A DNA stretch of 46,088 bases from DASUTB01 sp036374835 (GTDB taxonomy: Bacteria > Actinomycetota > Actinomycetes > Jiangellales > Jiangellaceae), in NCBI GenBank assembly GCA_036374835.1, contig DASUTB010000047.1, positions 1 through 46,088 of the forward strand, given 5' to 3'. This document shows, in pieces, positions 7,911-16,583 of the stretch. Positions within the stretch are counted from its first letter, which is position 1. Every line of letters begins with the position of its first letter. A program made the position numbers and the translations under genes. The notes beneath the pieces are model-generated. The model did no database searches, had not been told where the DNA came from, and saw nothing but the letters and a program-made list of their open reading frames with translations.

Positions 7911-8516
7911 ATGCGGGTATGGATTCTTGTGGTGGCGGGTGGAGTGCTGCCGCTTCTCCTCGGAGCCTCATTGGGGAGTATCACCACGGACGCGGGCGAG
8001 GGAACCTGGGCGCATCCGATGGAGCCGACCGCCCATCTCCTCCTGATGCTCGGACTGGCGTTGGCCCATGCGCTCGTGGTCGCGGGTTACGTCGTCACCG
8101 CTCAGCGGAGTTCGGGGGCGGCAGCGGCATACGCGAAGGTCGGTGCTCTGGGGATGGCGATGGTCGCCATCTGCGAGGTGTGGTCGGGGCTCGTCGCGGA
8201 GACGGATCTTGATGCTCCGGTCATCACCACCCTCGAGATCGGTTACGGGCTGAGTTCCGTGGTGATCGTCGTCGGATCGGTGGGGGCGGGTCTCGCCCTC
8301 CGGTCGGATGGGTCGCCTGTCGCCTTACCGCTGCTGGTCATCGGTTTGGTCCTCGTCGTCGCGGTCACGCTACGTTTCACCGCCAGTGACGCCGTGGGAG
8401 TCGCGGCGCTCACGGCCTGGCATCTGCTCTACGTCTGGTTTGGCCTCGCCCTGCGAAGGGACACCGCCGACCCGAATGCCCACCGGCGTCGGTCGACCTC
8501 GGTCGGTCACCGGTGA
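7911..8516 (+). CDS. Multi-pass membrane protein controlled by TetR
   Basis: This 201-residue protein has about six hydrophobic helices (for example LLLMLGLALAHALVVAGYVV, VVIVVGSVGAGLAL and LPLLVIGLVLVVAVTL) and a basic C-terminal tail. I recognise no characterised family. ATG 7911 follows a GGGAGG ribosome site at ideal distance and is preferred over the in-frame GTG at 7881, which lies inside the operator. Divergent placement from tetR suggests ligand-induced expression. It could be a small efflux or sensing protein, but nothing in the sequence proves that. Confidence 0.7.
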   Translation: MRVWILVVAGGVLPLLLGASLGSITTDAGEGTWAHPMEPTAHLLLMLGLALAHALVVAGYVVTAQRSSGAAAAYAKVGALGMAMVAICEVWSGLVAETDLDAPVITTLEIGYGLSSVVIVVGSVGAGLALRSDGSPVALPLLVIGLVLVVAVTLRFTASDAVGVAALTAWHLLYVWFGLALRRDTADPNAHRRRSTSVGHR

Positions 8517-8932
8517 GGGGCCGGCCGCATGTGGAGGATCGGACGAGCGCGAGGGCGTAGGCTGCATCGTGACGCGGCATCGCGGTGCGCGGCAGCGCGA
8601 TGAGCGCTGCAGAAGCGCAGGCCTGATATTGCGGACGAGAAACTTGACACCAGCAACCGATCGAAGTCGTGGTCCAGCATGGCCAGGCGGTCACGGCTGG
8701 CGGTCGCCAGAACCAGGTGGTATGCGTCGGCGTAGGCGACCATCGGGGGCAGCGCAGGGTCCAGCTCGTCCGTGGCCCAGTCCAGCGTGGCGAGCGGCGA
8801 GGTCGGCGGAGTCCACCTCGGATTGGGCGGTCGACACACTGGTCAGCTCTGCCGTGTCGCCCCATCGGCGTCCGCTCCGGTGCGGGCTGGCACCGCTGCG
8901 CGCCGGCGCTCCGGCCGGCCGGCCCCGATCGG
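8517..8932. other. Region with a possible decayed PIN-like fragment
   Basis: No intact gene is visible. On the minus strand around 8653-8790 the frame reads PPMVAYADAYHLVLATASRD and then RLAMLDHDFDRL. This resembles the C-terminal part of a PIN-domain nuclease (ADA...LD..F) but has no N-terminal catalytic region. I treat it as a possible remnant only. Confidence 0.25.
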
Positions 8933-9091
8933 CTACCGCCGGCCGCGGCCCAACTTTCCCAGTGACAGCGGGATTCCGAACGCCAGGTGTGCGGCCACGA
9001 ACGCGAGGCCTAGGGTGACAAGGTCGAGCGAGCCGAGCGTCACGTCGAACAGCGCGAGGACGAAGCAGACCAGAGCAAGTATGGCGATCAC
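8933..9091 (-). CDS. Small two-helix membrane protein
   Basis: A 52-residue protein starting at GTG 9091, which follows AGGAG at five bases. It contains two hydrophobic helices (IAILALVCFVLALF and LVTLGLAFVAAHLAFGI) and a short basic tail, KLGRGRR. It resembles the many small conserved actinobacterial membrane proteins of unknown role. The good ribosome site and sharply defined hydrophobic pattern argue that it is real. A longer frame starting at 9415 runs through the DUF1772 remnant and is not preferred. Confidence 0.6.
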   Translation of the reverse strand: MIAILALVCFVLALFDVTLGSLDLVTLGLAFVAAHLAFGIPLSLGKLGRGRR

Positions 9092-9201
9092 GGGAACTCC
9101 TCTTGCGTACAGCAGAGACAGGGGATTGACGATCGCACGGGTAGCAGCTGCGCGATCGCTCCGGATCTTAATGCGACGAAAGGCATGGTGGTCGCAGATG
9201 T

Positions 9202-9405
9202 TCATACCGACTTGGTCACGGTTCGGGGTGACGTGGCGGCGAGCAGTAGGCAGACGAACGCCACCACGTTCAGCGCGGTGCGTACCGCGTTGAACAGATT
9301 CCACCGGTCCCGAACCTCGGCCCAGTCTGTGGACCATTGGGCGCTGACGTCCGCCACCCGTTCGTTCTCGAGCCGCTCTGACCTTGCCTCGAGTCCCGAG
9401 CCCAC
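9202..9405 (-). pseudogene. C-terminal remnant of a DUF1772-type membrane protein
   Basis: The 67-residue frame ends with WNLFNAVRTALNVVAFVCLL, which closely resembles the last helix and preceding WxxxxxxRT segment of DUF1772 (anthrone-oxygenase-like) membrane proteins. The first three helices of that family are missing upstream. It could be expressed as a tiny single-helix protein, but a truncated gene is the simpler reading. Confidence 0.45.
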
Positions 9406-9735
9406 GCCCTGTCATCGGCGAAGTAACGCATAGGGTTACTGGCTTTGCCGTACCAGGTGTGCCGCGCTCTCGCGACCGTCCGTCATCGGCAGGAGCGAGC
9501 GGTTCGGGTCATGAGAGTGCTTCAGCCTCGCGCATCGCAGCCGACATCCCGACGAGCACCCAGCGTCGTCGCGGCTGTATGACGCCCGACGTTGGGTGCG
9601 TGGATCGACGCAGATGCTCAGTGTCTCCACGATGACGGCTTTTCCAGGTCGTGGTTCGGATGTCTGCAGGCGTTGCCCAGGTGCGGGTATCCAGGTAGGT
9701 CCGCCGAGGACGAGCCTGTCGGGGAACGGCTCCTT
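9406..9735. other. No recognisable gene
   Basis: Short frames occur on both strands, none with a family match. A minus-strand frame ending near 9509 reads THPTSGVIQPRRRWVLVG and might be the end of a lost gene. Nothing else stands out. Confidence 0.35.
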
Positions 9736-10164
9736 TTGCGAATGGGCCGAGGTCGCATTCGCCCAGGTCGTCGAGCTGATGATGAAGTCCTCCGGTCGAA
9801 CGCGGTGCACGGTGCTCGAGGCGCCACCCGACGGGGTCGGCACCAAGTTCCGTTACGAGTGCCGCCTGCTCGGTCACGGCATCGGGGGTAGCTGCACGCT
9901 CACTGAGTACGTCCCCAATACGACTGTCACCTTCCAATGGCACGGTCCCGAGCAGCTTGCCGTCGGTGATCTTCGGAGTGTGTGGGCCTTCACGCCTGAC
10001 GACGGTGGCACCCCCATCACGGTCCGCTCGATCTTCGAACCGCGGATCCCATCCTGCACGCCCTGGCAGCACGGGCGGTGATCCGAGGGTTCCGCAAGCT
10101 GGAGTTGCCGACGATGAAGGCGGAGATCGAAGCGCGACCCCAGGGGGCCCAGCCGGCCTCGTGA
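9736..10164 (+). pseudogene. Frameshifted SRPBCC/polyketide-cyclase-like protein
   Basis: One frame reads VELMMKSSGRTRCTVLEAPP, then GVGTKFRYECRLLG, SCTLTEYVPNTTVTFQW and WAFTPDDGGTPITVRSIFEP. This is the strand pattern of an SRPBCC (START-like) ligand-binding protein. Near 10040 the matching sequence switches frame and continues DPILHALAARAVIRGFRKLE to a TGA at 10162, the expected C-terminal helix. The N-terminal helix before 9736 is not convincing. A frameshift or a sequencing error at 10035-10045 would explain the break. Confidence 0.55.
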
Positions 10165-10362
10165 CCTGGCTCGCCCTCGGACCTGGCGCCGTCACGGCCG
10201 AGGACGTGGCGTTTCTGTCGCTGCGGGTCTGTACCCGAAGCGCTATGGCGGCGGCAAGCCGCATGTGATGGTCGTGCTCCGTGTTCCGCACCGGGGCGTC
10301 GGTAGATCAGCGAGGGCTGCGATCATGCCATCTGATGAGGCTGACGGTGGAATGATGGCGGC

Positions 10363-11259
10363 ATGCGCAAGCGACTTGCGGTATCCATCGGTGCCGTGAC
10401 ATTGGGATCGGTGCTCGCGATCTCTCGCTTCCGAAGGGAAGGACTCGAGACGGTCACAGGCACTTTCGTGAACGGGATGACTTACGTCCGGTTCGGCACG
10501 GGAACGAAGTCCCTGTTATGGATCCCGGACCCGGGCCACAGCGGTCATCACGGTCTGTACCTGAGAATGATGACGCGAGTGGTTCGCCCGTTCGTCGAGG
10601 ACGGGTACACCGTGTTCCTCGTCGGCCGGAAGCCCAACCTACCCAGTGGCTGGACCATCCCGGACATGGCCGACGACTACGCCCGGTTGATTACCGAGGA
10701 GCTCGGCGGCAAGGTGGACCTCCTCGTCGCGGATTCCGGCGGCGGCCTCATCGGATTCGCTCTTGCGGCCCGGCATCCCGGCACCTTCGGCCGAGTCGCG
10801 ATCGTCGCGGCCGGCCATACCATGCCCCAGGAGGCGAGGGCAGCAACCCTGGAGTCGGCACGCCTGCTCAGCGCCGGGCGCAGGACCGAAGCGGCCGCGG
10901 CAATGGTGGCCTTCCTCTTTCCCGACATCCGTCGACCGTGGGTAGCCAGCATTCTCGCGTCGGTGATCGCACGGGTGAGCTTTCCGGCCGTCTACGACCC
11001 CAGCGACATCCTGGTGTCCGCGGAGGCCGTCGACGCATTCGACGGCCGAGAGGTTCTGCGCAGCATCGCGGTACCGATTCTGCTGGTCGGTGGTGACCGC
11101 GACCGGTTCGTCCCGGCGGAGGTATACGAGCAGACGGCAGGACTCATCTGTGACGGTACTTTCAAGCTCTACCAAGGCAAGGACCACCTCCGCACGATCT
11201 CCGACAAGCGGCTCGCACGGGACGTGCTCGACTTCGTTCGACGCCAACCCGCGCTTTGA
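10363..11259 (+). CDS. Alpha/beta hydrolase
   Basis: A 298-residue alpha/beta-hydrolase-fold protein with a hydrophobic N-terminus (LAVSIGAVTLGSVLAIS) that may be a membrane anchor or weak signal. The nucleophile elbow reads VADSGGGLIG, so the usual first glycine is alanine. The acid is likely in GGDRDRFVP, and the histidine in GKDHLRTI. The middle segment (VFLVGRKPNLPSGWTIPDMA) parallels that of the hydrolase at 22556, which suggests the two are distant paralogues. Substrate is unknown. It stands alone between decayed genes. Confidence 0.8.
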   Translation: MRKRLAVSIGAVTLGSVLAISRFRREGLETVTGTFVNGMTYVRFGTGTKSLLWIPDPGHSGHHGLYLRMMTRVVRPFVEDGYTVFLVGRKPNLPSGWTIPDMADDYARLITEELGGKVDLLVADSGGGLIGFALAARHPGTFGRVAIVAAGHTMPQEARAATLESARLLSAGRRTEAAAAMVAFLFPDIRRPWVASILASVIARVSFPAVYDPSDILVSAEAVDAFDGREVLRSIAVPILLVGGDRDRFVPAEVYEQTAGLICDGTFKLYQGKDHLRTISDKRLARDVLDFVRRQPAL

Positions 11260-11350
11260 GCGCCTCCTGGACCGAAGCCCCGAAACGCTGACTCAACGGT
11301 TCGGCGCGCAGAGGTGCCGTAACACGCCCGGTGATGAGATCCTGTCGCGG

Positions 11351-12364
11351 CTAGCGCCGCCGCTTGCCTCGCTCGCGTTTGTATTGCTGAACGGCTCGGC
11401 GGGTACTGCGCCAGACGCCGTCTGAGCCCTGAATGGCGTCGAGTCGGCCGCGCTGGGCGGCTTGGCGGAGCGCGGCCAGAGTGAAGTCCTCGTTGACGAG
11501 CGAGGCGAGTGGGACGAGACGTGCCGGTCCGGCAAGGTTGGGGACGATGAACCGGTTGAGGTTGTCGTACATCGCCCGGGCGAGCAGTTCGCCGAGCGGG
11601 CCGAAATCCCCGTCGTCCGCCTTCTGCATTGCGGCGAGATAGGACGGGCGCTGCTGTTTGAGCACGATGACTGGAGGGTAGCCCAGCCGGACGAGTATGA
11701 GGTTGAGCAGAAGCCGGCCGACGCGGCCGTTGCCATCAAGGAACGGATGGATTCGCTCGAACTCGTTGTGTACTCGGGCGAGGGCTTCCGGCAACGGCTG
11801 TCTCGAGTCGCGTGATCGCAATGTCGGCTCCGCCGTGTTGACGTCCCCAACCCAGGCTTGAACTTGGGATGCCACCAGCGGCCAGGCCGGCGGCTGCATC
11901 CCTTGGCCGAAAGGGTGGATATCGTGCTCACGGAACTGCCCTGGGCCCTCACGATCGGTGGCGTCCGGATGCGGCTCGACCTGCCAAACCGGCGCCATCG
12001 CCAGTATGTGGACATGCCGGACCTCCTGGATTGAGACGAGGGCGCCGTTGTGCCAGTCGTTCGGGTCGAGCGCTTGTGCGTATACCCAGCGAGCGGCGTC
12101 GCCGTAACCCTTGACCTCCATGTACTCGCGCAACGTCTTCGCCCCCACTGCGCGGCCTTTGTCGAGCAACGCCTCGACCTCACGCAGTACCAGCGTGTTG
12201 CCCTCCAGGGCGGTGGAGTGGTGCGCTTCGAGGTGCCAGATATCCGACCAGATCTGCTCAGCTTCCTTCGGCAACGGCAGTCCTCCGAGCCGCTGGCGAA
12301 GCTCGACGATCGCCTGCTCAAGCCGCGTATAGACGGTCGTCCGCGAAGGTCGGCCACGCGCCAC
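11351..12364 (-). CDS. fic: Fic-domain protein (class II, self-inhibited, with C-terminal DNA-binding-like tail)
   Basis: This 337-residue protein has the catalytic Fic motif HPFLDGNGRVGR (206-217), which transfers AMP or related groups from nucleotides to target hydroxyls. The N-terminal helix contains S-TAL-EG (50-55), the (S/T)xxxE(G/N) inhibitory signature placed before the Fic core as in class II enzymes, so it should be autoinhibited. The C-terminal 45 residues (TLAALRQAAQRGRLDAI, GVWRSTRRAVQQY) look like a small excisionase/MerR-like DNA-binding element. Three near-identical 11-bp sites lie upstream of the start, which suggests autoregulation. No separate antitoxin gene is adjacent. 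Confidence 0.9.
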   Translation of the reverse strand: MARGRPSRTTVYTRLEQAIVELRQRLGGLPLPKEAEQIWSDIWHLEAHHSTALEGNTLVLREVEALLDKGRAVGAKTLREYMEVKGYGDAARWVYAQALDPNDWHNGALVSIQEVRHVHILAMAPVWQVEPHPDATDREGPGQFREHDIHPFGQGMQPPAWPLVASQVQAWVGDVNTAEPTLRSRDSRQPLPEALARVHNEFERIHPFLDGNGRVGRLLLNLILVRLGYPPVIVLKQQRPSYLAAMQKADDGDFGPLGELLARAMYDNLNRFIVPNLAGPARLVPLASLVNEDFTLAALRQAAQRGRLDAIQGSDGVWRSTRRAVQQYKRERGKRRR

Positions 12365-12374
12365 TGTTACCTCC

Positions 12375-12461
12375 AGTTGATAAGTGTTTCGGACACTGAA
12401 TTGAACTTATCAACTAGCAGCTTGATATGGGGCCCGACACGTTGCGCAGAACTTATCAAGT
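12375..12461 (-). promoter_or_regulatory. Three 11-bp operator-like sites upstream of fic
   Basis: AGTTGATAAGT (12375-12385) and ACTTATCAACT (12405-12415) form a perfect inverted repeat with centres 30 bp apart, about three helical turns. A third near-copy, ACTTATCAAGT, lies at 12451-12461. They cover the region just upstream of the fic start and are A+T-rich against a G+C-rich background. The most likely binder is the Fic protein itself through its C-terminal tail; that is inference. Confidence 0.6.
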
Positions 12462-12671
12462 TCGTGCAGTGATCCGTGCGGTCGTTGGCAGAAAGGGCGC
12501 GGTCCGCGCATAGGCTGGCGTGGTGCCGTTCGTGGTGCGCACCGGAGTCTCCTTAATTCTGGCTGGGCCAACGCTCCGAGAGGGCATCACCGCGGGCTCG
12601 GTCCCACCCTTCCCACCCCCTGTCGAAGCTACCGGGAGACGCAAACGACGTGACTATGCGCGGTTGACGCG
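12462..12671. other. Intergenic, nothing recognised
   Basis: Between the fic control region and the end of the VOC gene I see only short unsupported frames. Confidence 0.4.
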
Positions 12672-13112
12672 TCAGACAACACAGAACTCGTTGCCCTCCG
12701 GATCGGCCATGACAACATGGTCCGGCTTGCCTCTGTCGTCGTATTGAGCGATGAAGCTCGCACCGGCCGCTGTCAGCCGTTCGACGGCCGCCTCGACCCG
12801 TGGCCAGCGGATCTCCCATGGCGTCTGGTCTCGCCCGCCGCCGACTTGGACGTCTAGGTGTACGCGATTTTTCGCCACCTTCGGCTCCGGGACCTTAAGA
12901 AACGACAGACTTGGCCCGATGCCCTCCGGATCTCTCAAGTGCGCACCGTCGTTCCACTCTTCCTCGGGCACCCCATGGTGCCGAAGCCAGTCTTCCCAGG
13001 TGTCGAACCCTTCCGGGGCCTCCGGTTCGGCGTACCCGAGCGCTTCGGCCCAGAATCTCGCGAGCATCTCTGGGTCGGCACAGTCGAACGTCAACGTCCA
13101 TCTCGTGGCCAT
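12672..13112 (-). CDS. VOC-family (glyoxalase-like) protein
   Basis: A 146-residue protein of the vicinal-oxygen-chelate fold, glyoxalase-like subgroup. Typical features are the N-terminal WTLTFDCADPEMLARFWAEA block, the NRVHLDVQVG strand and the C-terminal VVMADPEGNEFCVV ending. It is of normal length. Members bind a metal in a paired beta-alpha-beta-beta-beta module and have varied roles; the substrate cannot be told. ATG 13112 follows GGAGG at six bases, so I prefer it over the GTG two codons upstream. The gene is divergent from the YciI-like gene. Confidence 0.87.
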   Translation of the reverse strand: MATRWTLTFDCADPEMLARFWAEALGYAEPEAPEGFDTWEDWLRHHGVPEEEWNDGAHLRDPEGIGPSLSFLKVPEPKVAKNRVHLDVQVGGGRDQTPWEIRWPRVEAAVERLTAAGASFIAQYDDRGKPDHVVMADPEGNEFCVV

Positions 13113-13233
13113 GACCACCTCCAGCGCCGAAGGCTACAGGCGCAAAGGGTTCGGCGCCGCCGCTTCACAGCTGGGTTGGACGAGCTGGAGTCACCGGTAC
13201 GATCGATCATCATCGAGCGTGTGGAGGAAGCAG

Positions 13234-13497
13234 ATGTTCGTGGTTGAGCTGGCGTTCGACGGCAACCCGGAGCGGCTGAAGCACCGGCCGGCGCACCGAC
13301 AGCGGCTCGAGGAACTCCGGGACGCGGGCCGGCTCGTCATGGCGGGGCCGTTCGCCGACGATTCGGGGGCACTCCTGATCTTCAGTGTGGATACCGAGGC
13401 CGAGCTCTCCGCCTTGCTCGACGACGACCCCTACTACGGGGCACCCGGAGTCAACGTTGTACGTACGCAGGAGTGGTCGCCGATCGTCAGCGTGTAG
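13234..13497 (+). CDS. YciI-like protein
   Basis: An 87-residue single-domain YciI protein. It contains the core HRPAHRQRLEELRDAGRLVM, followed by AGPFADDSGALLIF and the DDDPYYGAPGV segment with the conserved DP pair. Proteins of this family are small ferredoxin-like-fold dimers, some of them dechlorinases or isomerases; most have no known role. ATG 13234 follows GGAGGA at good spacing. The much longer open frame upstream is antisense to the VOC gene and is not part of it. Confidence 0.88.
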   Translation: MFVVELAFDGNPERLKHRPAHRQRLEELRDAGRLVMAGPFADDSGALLIFSVDTEAELSALLDDDPYYGAPGVNVVRTQEWSPIVSV

Positions 13498-13685
13498 CGG
13501 TGCCCGGCCGCGGCCGGCTGGCCGATAGGTGTGCGACACTGCCAAGTGGATCATGGAACGGTTGATCCGGGTCGACCACGGCCGCCGGTTGACAACAGTG
13601 GGGAGCCGGAAGACGCGCATCATGCCAATGTCCGGATCGCAGATCAGTGTGTTGTGATGCGGTCGGGACCTCGCCTTCAGCGAGG

Positions 13686-13907
13686 CTACAGCTTTTCCAT
13701 CTTGTGGAACGGGCTGGCGATGCGGACCGTTCTGGTTCCGAAGTCGACCGTCACCGCCTCGGTTTCCTTACCGATGACGCGACCGACGCCATATGTGTCG
13801 TGCGAGATCCGGTCCTGCAGAGCGAACTGCTCGATGACCGGCTCGGGCGGAGGTTGGAAGGGGCTACTCGCAAGATGTCGCCGCTTGGCCGGGATTCGTT
13901 TTGTCAT
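13686..13907 (-). CDS. Small conserved protein with a Tudor/KOW-like beta-barrel motif
   Basis: A 73-residue protein whose C-terminal 45 residues (FALQDRISHDTYGVGRVIG, then VTVDFGTRTVRIASP and KMEKL) follow the pattern of the small nucleic-acid-binding barrel at the end of UvrD/PcrA-type helicases. Free-standing versions are common in actinobacteria. A role in binding nucleic acid or RNA polymerase is plausible but unproven. Confidence 0.7.
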   Translation of the reverse strand: MTKRIPAKRRHLASSPFQPPPEPVIEQFALQDRISHDTYGVGRVIGKETEAVTVDFGTRTVRIASPFHKMEKL

Positions 13908-14209
13908 TGGCTTCAGTATGCGCTCTCGATGGCGATGCTCAGAATCAGGACGGCAAGTCGTGACCGTTGCCGGCAGCCACGTCGGGCTGGACCAGCTACC
14001 GTCTGACGTAGCTCCCGCAGGGACCGACGTTCCGAGCTCGTGGACTGGACGTGGCCGACGCCAAAACCCAGCGTCGTCACATCGACACTGCGTTGGCTGC
14101 CGAGGTGTCCAAGTTCGTCGGCGCGTCTTGGGCGTGCCGACCTCGGATGAACGTTGCGCTAGCCAGCCGCGATGTATTGGTGCATCGTTAGGTGTGGGGG
14201 GTTGGGCGA
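13908..14209. other. Intergenic, possible coding scrap
   Basis: A plus-strand frame near 14050-14190 reads VADAKTQRRHIDTALAAEVS before stopping at 14188-14190, but it has no supported start. No other signal is seen. The 3' end presumably carries the promoter of the M23 peptidase gene. Confidence 0.35.
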
Positions 14210-15460
14210 ATGGCTACATGGCAACGGTGGTCGGCGCGCCTCGTGGCGGGGGCGGGAGTATTGGCCGCGGTGACGGCGGCGTCCGCGTCCAGCGGAATCG
14301 AGGTAACTCGGAATGGCGCTACTCCGGACCCAGCCGAAGCACTGCACCCGCTGGGGAGCATCAACCCGCAGATCGAGCCGAGCATCCTCGTTGCACCGGT
14401 GCAGGTGCGGGTCGTTCTCGAGTCGACAGCGGACGATGCGGACTCGAAAATCGCGGATCCCGCTCCGGTTGACGCTGTTCACGACGGGTTGAGCGACGAG
14501 CAGGCGTGTACCGCGACAGAAGTATCCGTGCCGGCTGTGACGACCGCGAAGGTGACACCGGTTGCGGGGATCTTCCGGGTGAGTGCGGTGTTCGGGGGTG
14601 TCGGGCCGATGTGGGCGGCGAGCCATACCGGGCTGGATCTCGCCGCACCGTCCGGTCGTCCGGTGCTCGCCGCGGCTGCCGGGCGTGTGACCGGAATCGG
14701 GTGGGACGGCCCGTACGGGCTGAAGCTGGAGATCACCCACGCGAACGGGCTCCAGACGTGGTACGCGCACCTCTCGGGAATCAGTGTCCGGATCGGGCAG
14801 AGTGTCTCGGCCGGTTCGATGATCGGGAAGGTGGGTGATTCGGGGAACACCACAGGTCCGCATCTGCACCTCGAGGTGCGGTCGGACGATCGACCGGTCG
14901 ACCCACAGGCGTGGTTGGAAGGGGCGCCGGTGGTGATGAGCGCGCCGGCCAGGGGCTGTGAGGATGTGATCGAGACCTCGGCTACCGACTTGTGGGCCGG
15001 TTCGACGGCGGTGTCCGGGTTCCCCGAGACGACAGGATCGCGGCCTGCCGAAGAGCCCAGGGAGAGCTACGACCCGGTGAACGACGAACCGAGTCGGGAG
15101 CGTGACGGTGACACACGTGATGACGAGGATCAGGCGCGTGATGAATCCGAGGTGGACGATGACGGCACCGAGGATGTTTCTGAACGTGAGAACGACCGGA
15201 ACGGCGAGGACGGCGAGCCGGAGGCGGAACCGGAGTCCGATCCTGAGGCTGGGCGTGAGTCCGAATCCGAGCCGGAGGCGGAACCGGAGTCCGATCCTGA
15301 GGCTGGGCGGGAATCCGAACCCGAACCGGAGCCAGAGTCAGAGGCCGCATCTGAGCCGGAGCCCGAGGCCGCAGTTGAGCCGGAGGACGAGGGATCGACC
15401 GAGTCCAACGATTCGGACGACCACTCCGACAGTGAGCCGGAAGGGGAGTCCGAGAACTAA
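14210..15460 (+). CDS. Secreted M23 (LytM) peptidase with a Glu/Ser/Pro-rich acidic tail
   Basis: A 416-residue exported zinc endopeptidase. An N-terminal signal sequence (residues 4-27, LVAGAGVLAAVTAASA) precedes the M23 domain. The metal and catalytic residues are present: His139 and Asp143 in HTGLDL, His187 in YAHLSG, and His218/His220 in PHLHLEV. Such enzymes cut peptidoglycan cross-bridges outside the membrane. From about residue 275 to the end the protein is a low-complexity acidic tail built on EPEAEPESDP-type units, with no anchor motif, which may bind cations or act as a wall spacer. ATG 14210 follows a G-rich ribosome site. Confidence 0.9.
   Translation: MATWQRWSARLVAGAGVLAAVTAASASSGIEVTRNGATPDPAEALHPLGSINPQIEPSILVAPVQVRVVLESTADDADSKIADPAPVDAVHDGLSDEQACTATEVSVPAVTTAKVTPVAGIFRVSAVFGGVGPMWAASHTGLDLAAPSGRPVLAAAAGRVTGIGWDGPYGLKLEITHANGLQTWYAHLSGISVRIGQSVSAGSMIGKVGDSGNTTGPHLHLEVRSDDRPVDPQAWLEGAPVVMSAPARGCEDVIETSATDLWAGSTAVSGFPETTGSRPAEEPRESYDPVNDEPSRERDGDTRDDEDQARDESEVDDDGTEDVSERENDRNGEDGEPEAEPESDPEAGRESESEPEAEPESDPEAGRESEPEPEPESEAASEPEPEAAVEPEDEGSTESNDSDDHSDSEPEGESEN
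15221..15328 (+). repeat. 54-bp tandem repeat in the M23 acidic tail
   Basis: Two 54-bp copies (15221-15274 and 15275-15328) each encode EAEPESDPEAGRESE followed by a short acidic link. They differ at only a few positions. This is an in-frame tandem duplication, so tail length may vary between strains. Confidence 0.8.
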
Positions 15461-15590
15461 GTGGTCCGTCCACGCGGGTGGGGCACGAGTTCGGCTGATG
15501 ACTCACCACCGTTTGCGGGATGGCCGGCATGCCGGGCAACCGGGTCCAGCGCTGGCGACGTCGAGGTACTGGGGGTGGGCCCGCCGACGG

Positions 15591-15815
15591 TTACAGGATT
15601 GCGCCGCGTGGCGCCACCTCAACAGCGGCGACGCCGCGTGCGTAGATCACCATGAGCCGTTCACCATGTCTGCAGCGAAGCATGCCGGTGTCGTCCGCAA
15701 GCCTGGAAAGGGCGTGCTCGATGACTTCGTTCTCATCGTCAGTGTCGGGCTCGTCGTAGGTGACATCTGTGTGGTCACCGCTGGTGAGTCGAACACGTAA
15801 CACGATCCCTGCCAT
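15591..15815 (-). CDS. Small conserved hypothetical protein
   Basis: A 74-residue acidic protein starting MAGIVLRVRLTSGDHTDVTY and ending GVAAVEVAPRGAIL. It reads as one compact alpha/beta unit with a central CRHGERLMVIYARG block. I recall close relatives in other actinobacteria without assigned function. The start at 15815 has only a weak ribosome site, but the codon pattern is good. Confidence 0.65.
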   Translation of the reverse strand: MAGIVLRVRLTSGDHTDVTYDEPDTDDENEVIEHALSRLADDTGMLRCRHGERLMVIYARGVAAVEVAPRGAIL

Positions 15816-16089
15816 GCTCACGGATTTTAGACGTGACAATCCCTTTACGGCCACGCACGCCATCCTCCAATCGCGCTCATGTTCCACTGACGAGCGATCT
15901 CGCCCGCCCCAACATGCGTCAAACAATCGGCGAACGCAGGGCCGGCCAGCGCGGGAAGGCCGAGCATCCGGGGTGCACGGAGTCGGTGGGAGCGAGATTG
16001 ATTTCCGGAGTGGTCCAATCCGCAGCGTTGACGGCAACGAACACCCTATGAGCCGGCATTCGCCGGAGCCGAAGAGAAGGGGTATTGAG

Positions 16090-16542
16090 ATGAACCGCCT
16101 CACCGCCTCAGCGTTGTCGGTCGCTGCCGGAGTGGCCGCCGCGCTGGCTTTCACACCCGGAGTCGCCGCCGCGGCCGGTGCCGGTGGCGTCACCGGACCG
16201 GCGTTCTACGTCGATGGTTCGCTCTACCGCACGGTACTGACGCCGAACGATCTGTCCGGGACGGGTGCTCCCGACCACTCGTTCGACACCATCTATGAGT
16301 TCGGCGGCGAGCAGATGAACGTCGCCACCGCCGCCCCAGGTGACCGTGACTACAACGGCGGACGATGGATGGTTCGCGCTGTCCACTTCCCCAACGGGTA
16401 TGACGCCGCGGTCGCCTCGGGAGACGCCGACGGGGACGGAGTGCTGGACTCCGATGCCGAGCTGTTCCAAGCAGTCACCGCCGGTGACGCCGCCATCGGC
16501 GGCGTGGTCGCCTCATTCACCTGCCCGGTCATTCCACTCTGA
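16090..16542 (+). CDS. Small secreted protein with an EF-hand-like calcium loop
   Basis: A 150-residue exported protein. A clear signal peptide (residues 1 to about 28, ending GVAAAAG) is followed by a soluble domain. Residues 112-120 read DADGDGVLD, the DxDxDG pattern of EF-hand or dockerin-type calcium loops, and there is one Cys near the C-terminus. No enzymatic domain is visible. ATG 16090 follows an AGAAGGGG ribosome site; the frame is open further upstream but that part is not protein-like. Confidence 0.75.
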   Translation: MNRLTASALSVAAGVAAALAFTPGVAAAAGAGGVTGPAFYVDGSLYRTVLTPNDLSGTGAPDHSFDTIYEFGGEQMNVATAAPGDRDYNGGRWMVRAVHFPNGYDAAVASGDADGDGVLDSDAELFQAVTAGDAAIGGVVASFTCPVIPL

Positions 16543-16583
16543 CGGGCGGCTGTGAGGAGTCTGCTCCAACCACGATTCCTGAT

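Noticed and set aside
8653..8790. Minus-strand PIN-like fragment as a toxin gene
   Set aside because: Only a C-terminal-like segment is visible, with no start, no N-terminal Asp and no antitoxin partner.
14192..14209. GTG 14192 as start of the M23 peptidase
   Set aside because: ATG 14210 has a G-rich ribosome site at normal spacing and gives a standard signal peptide.
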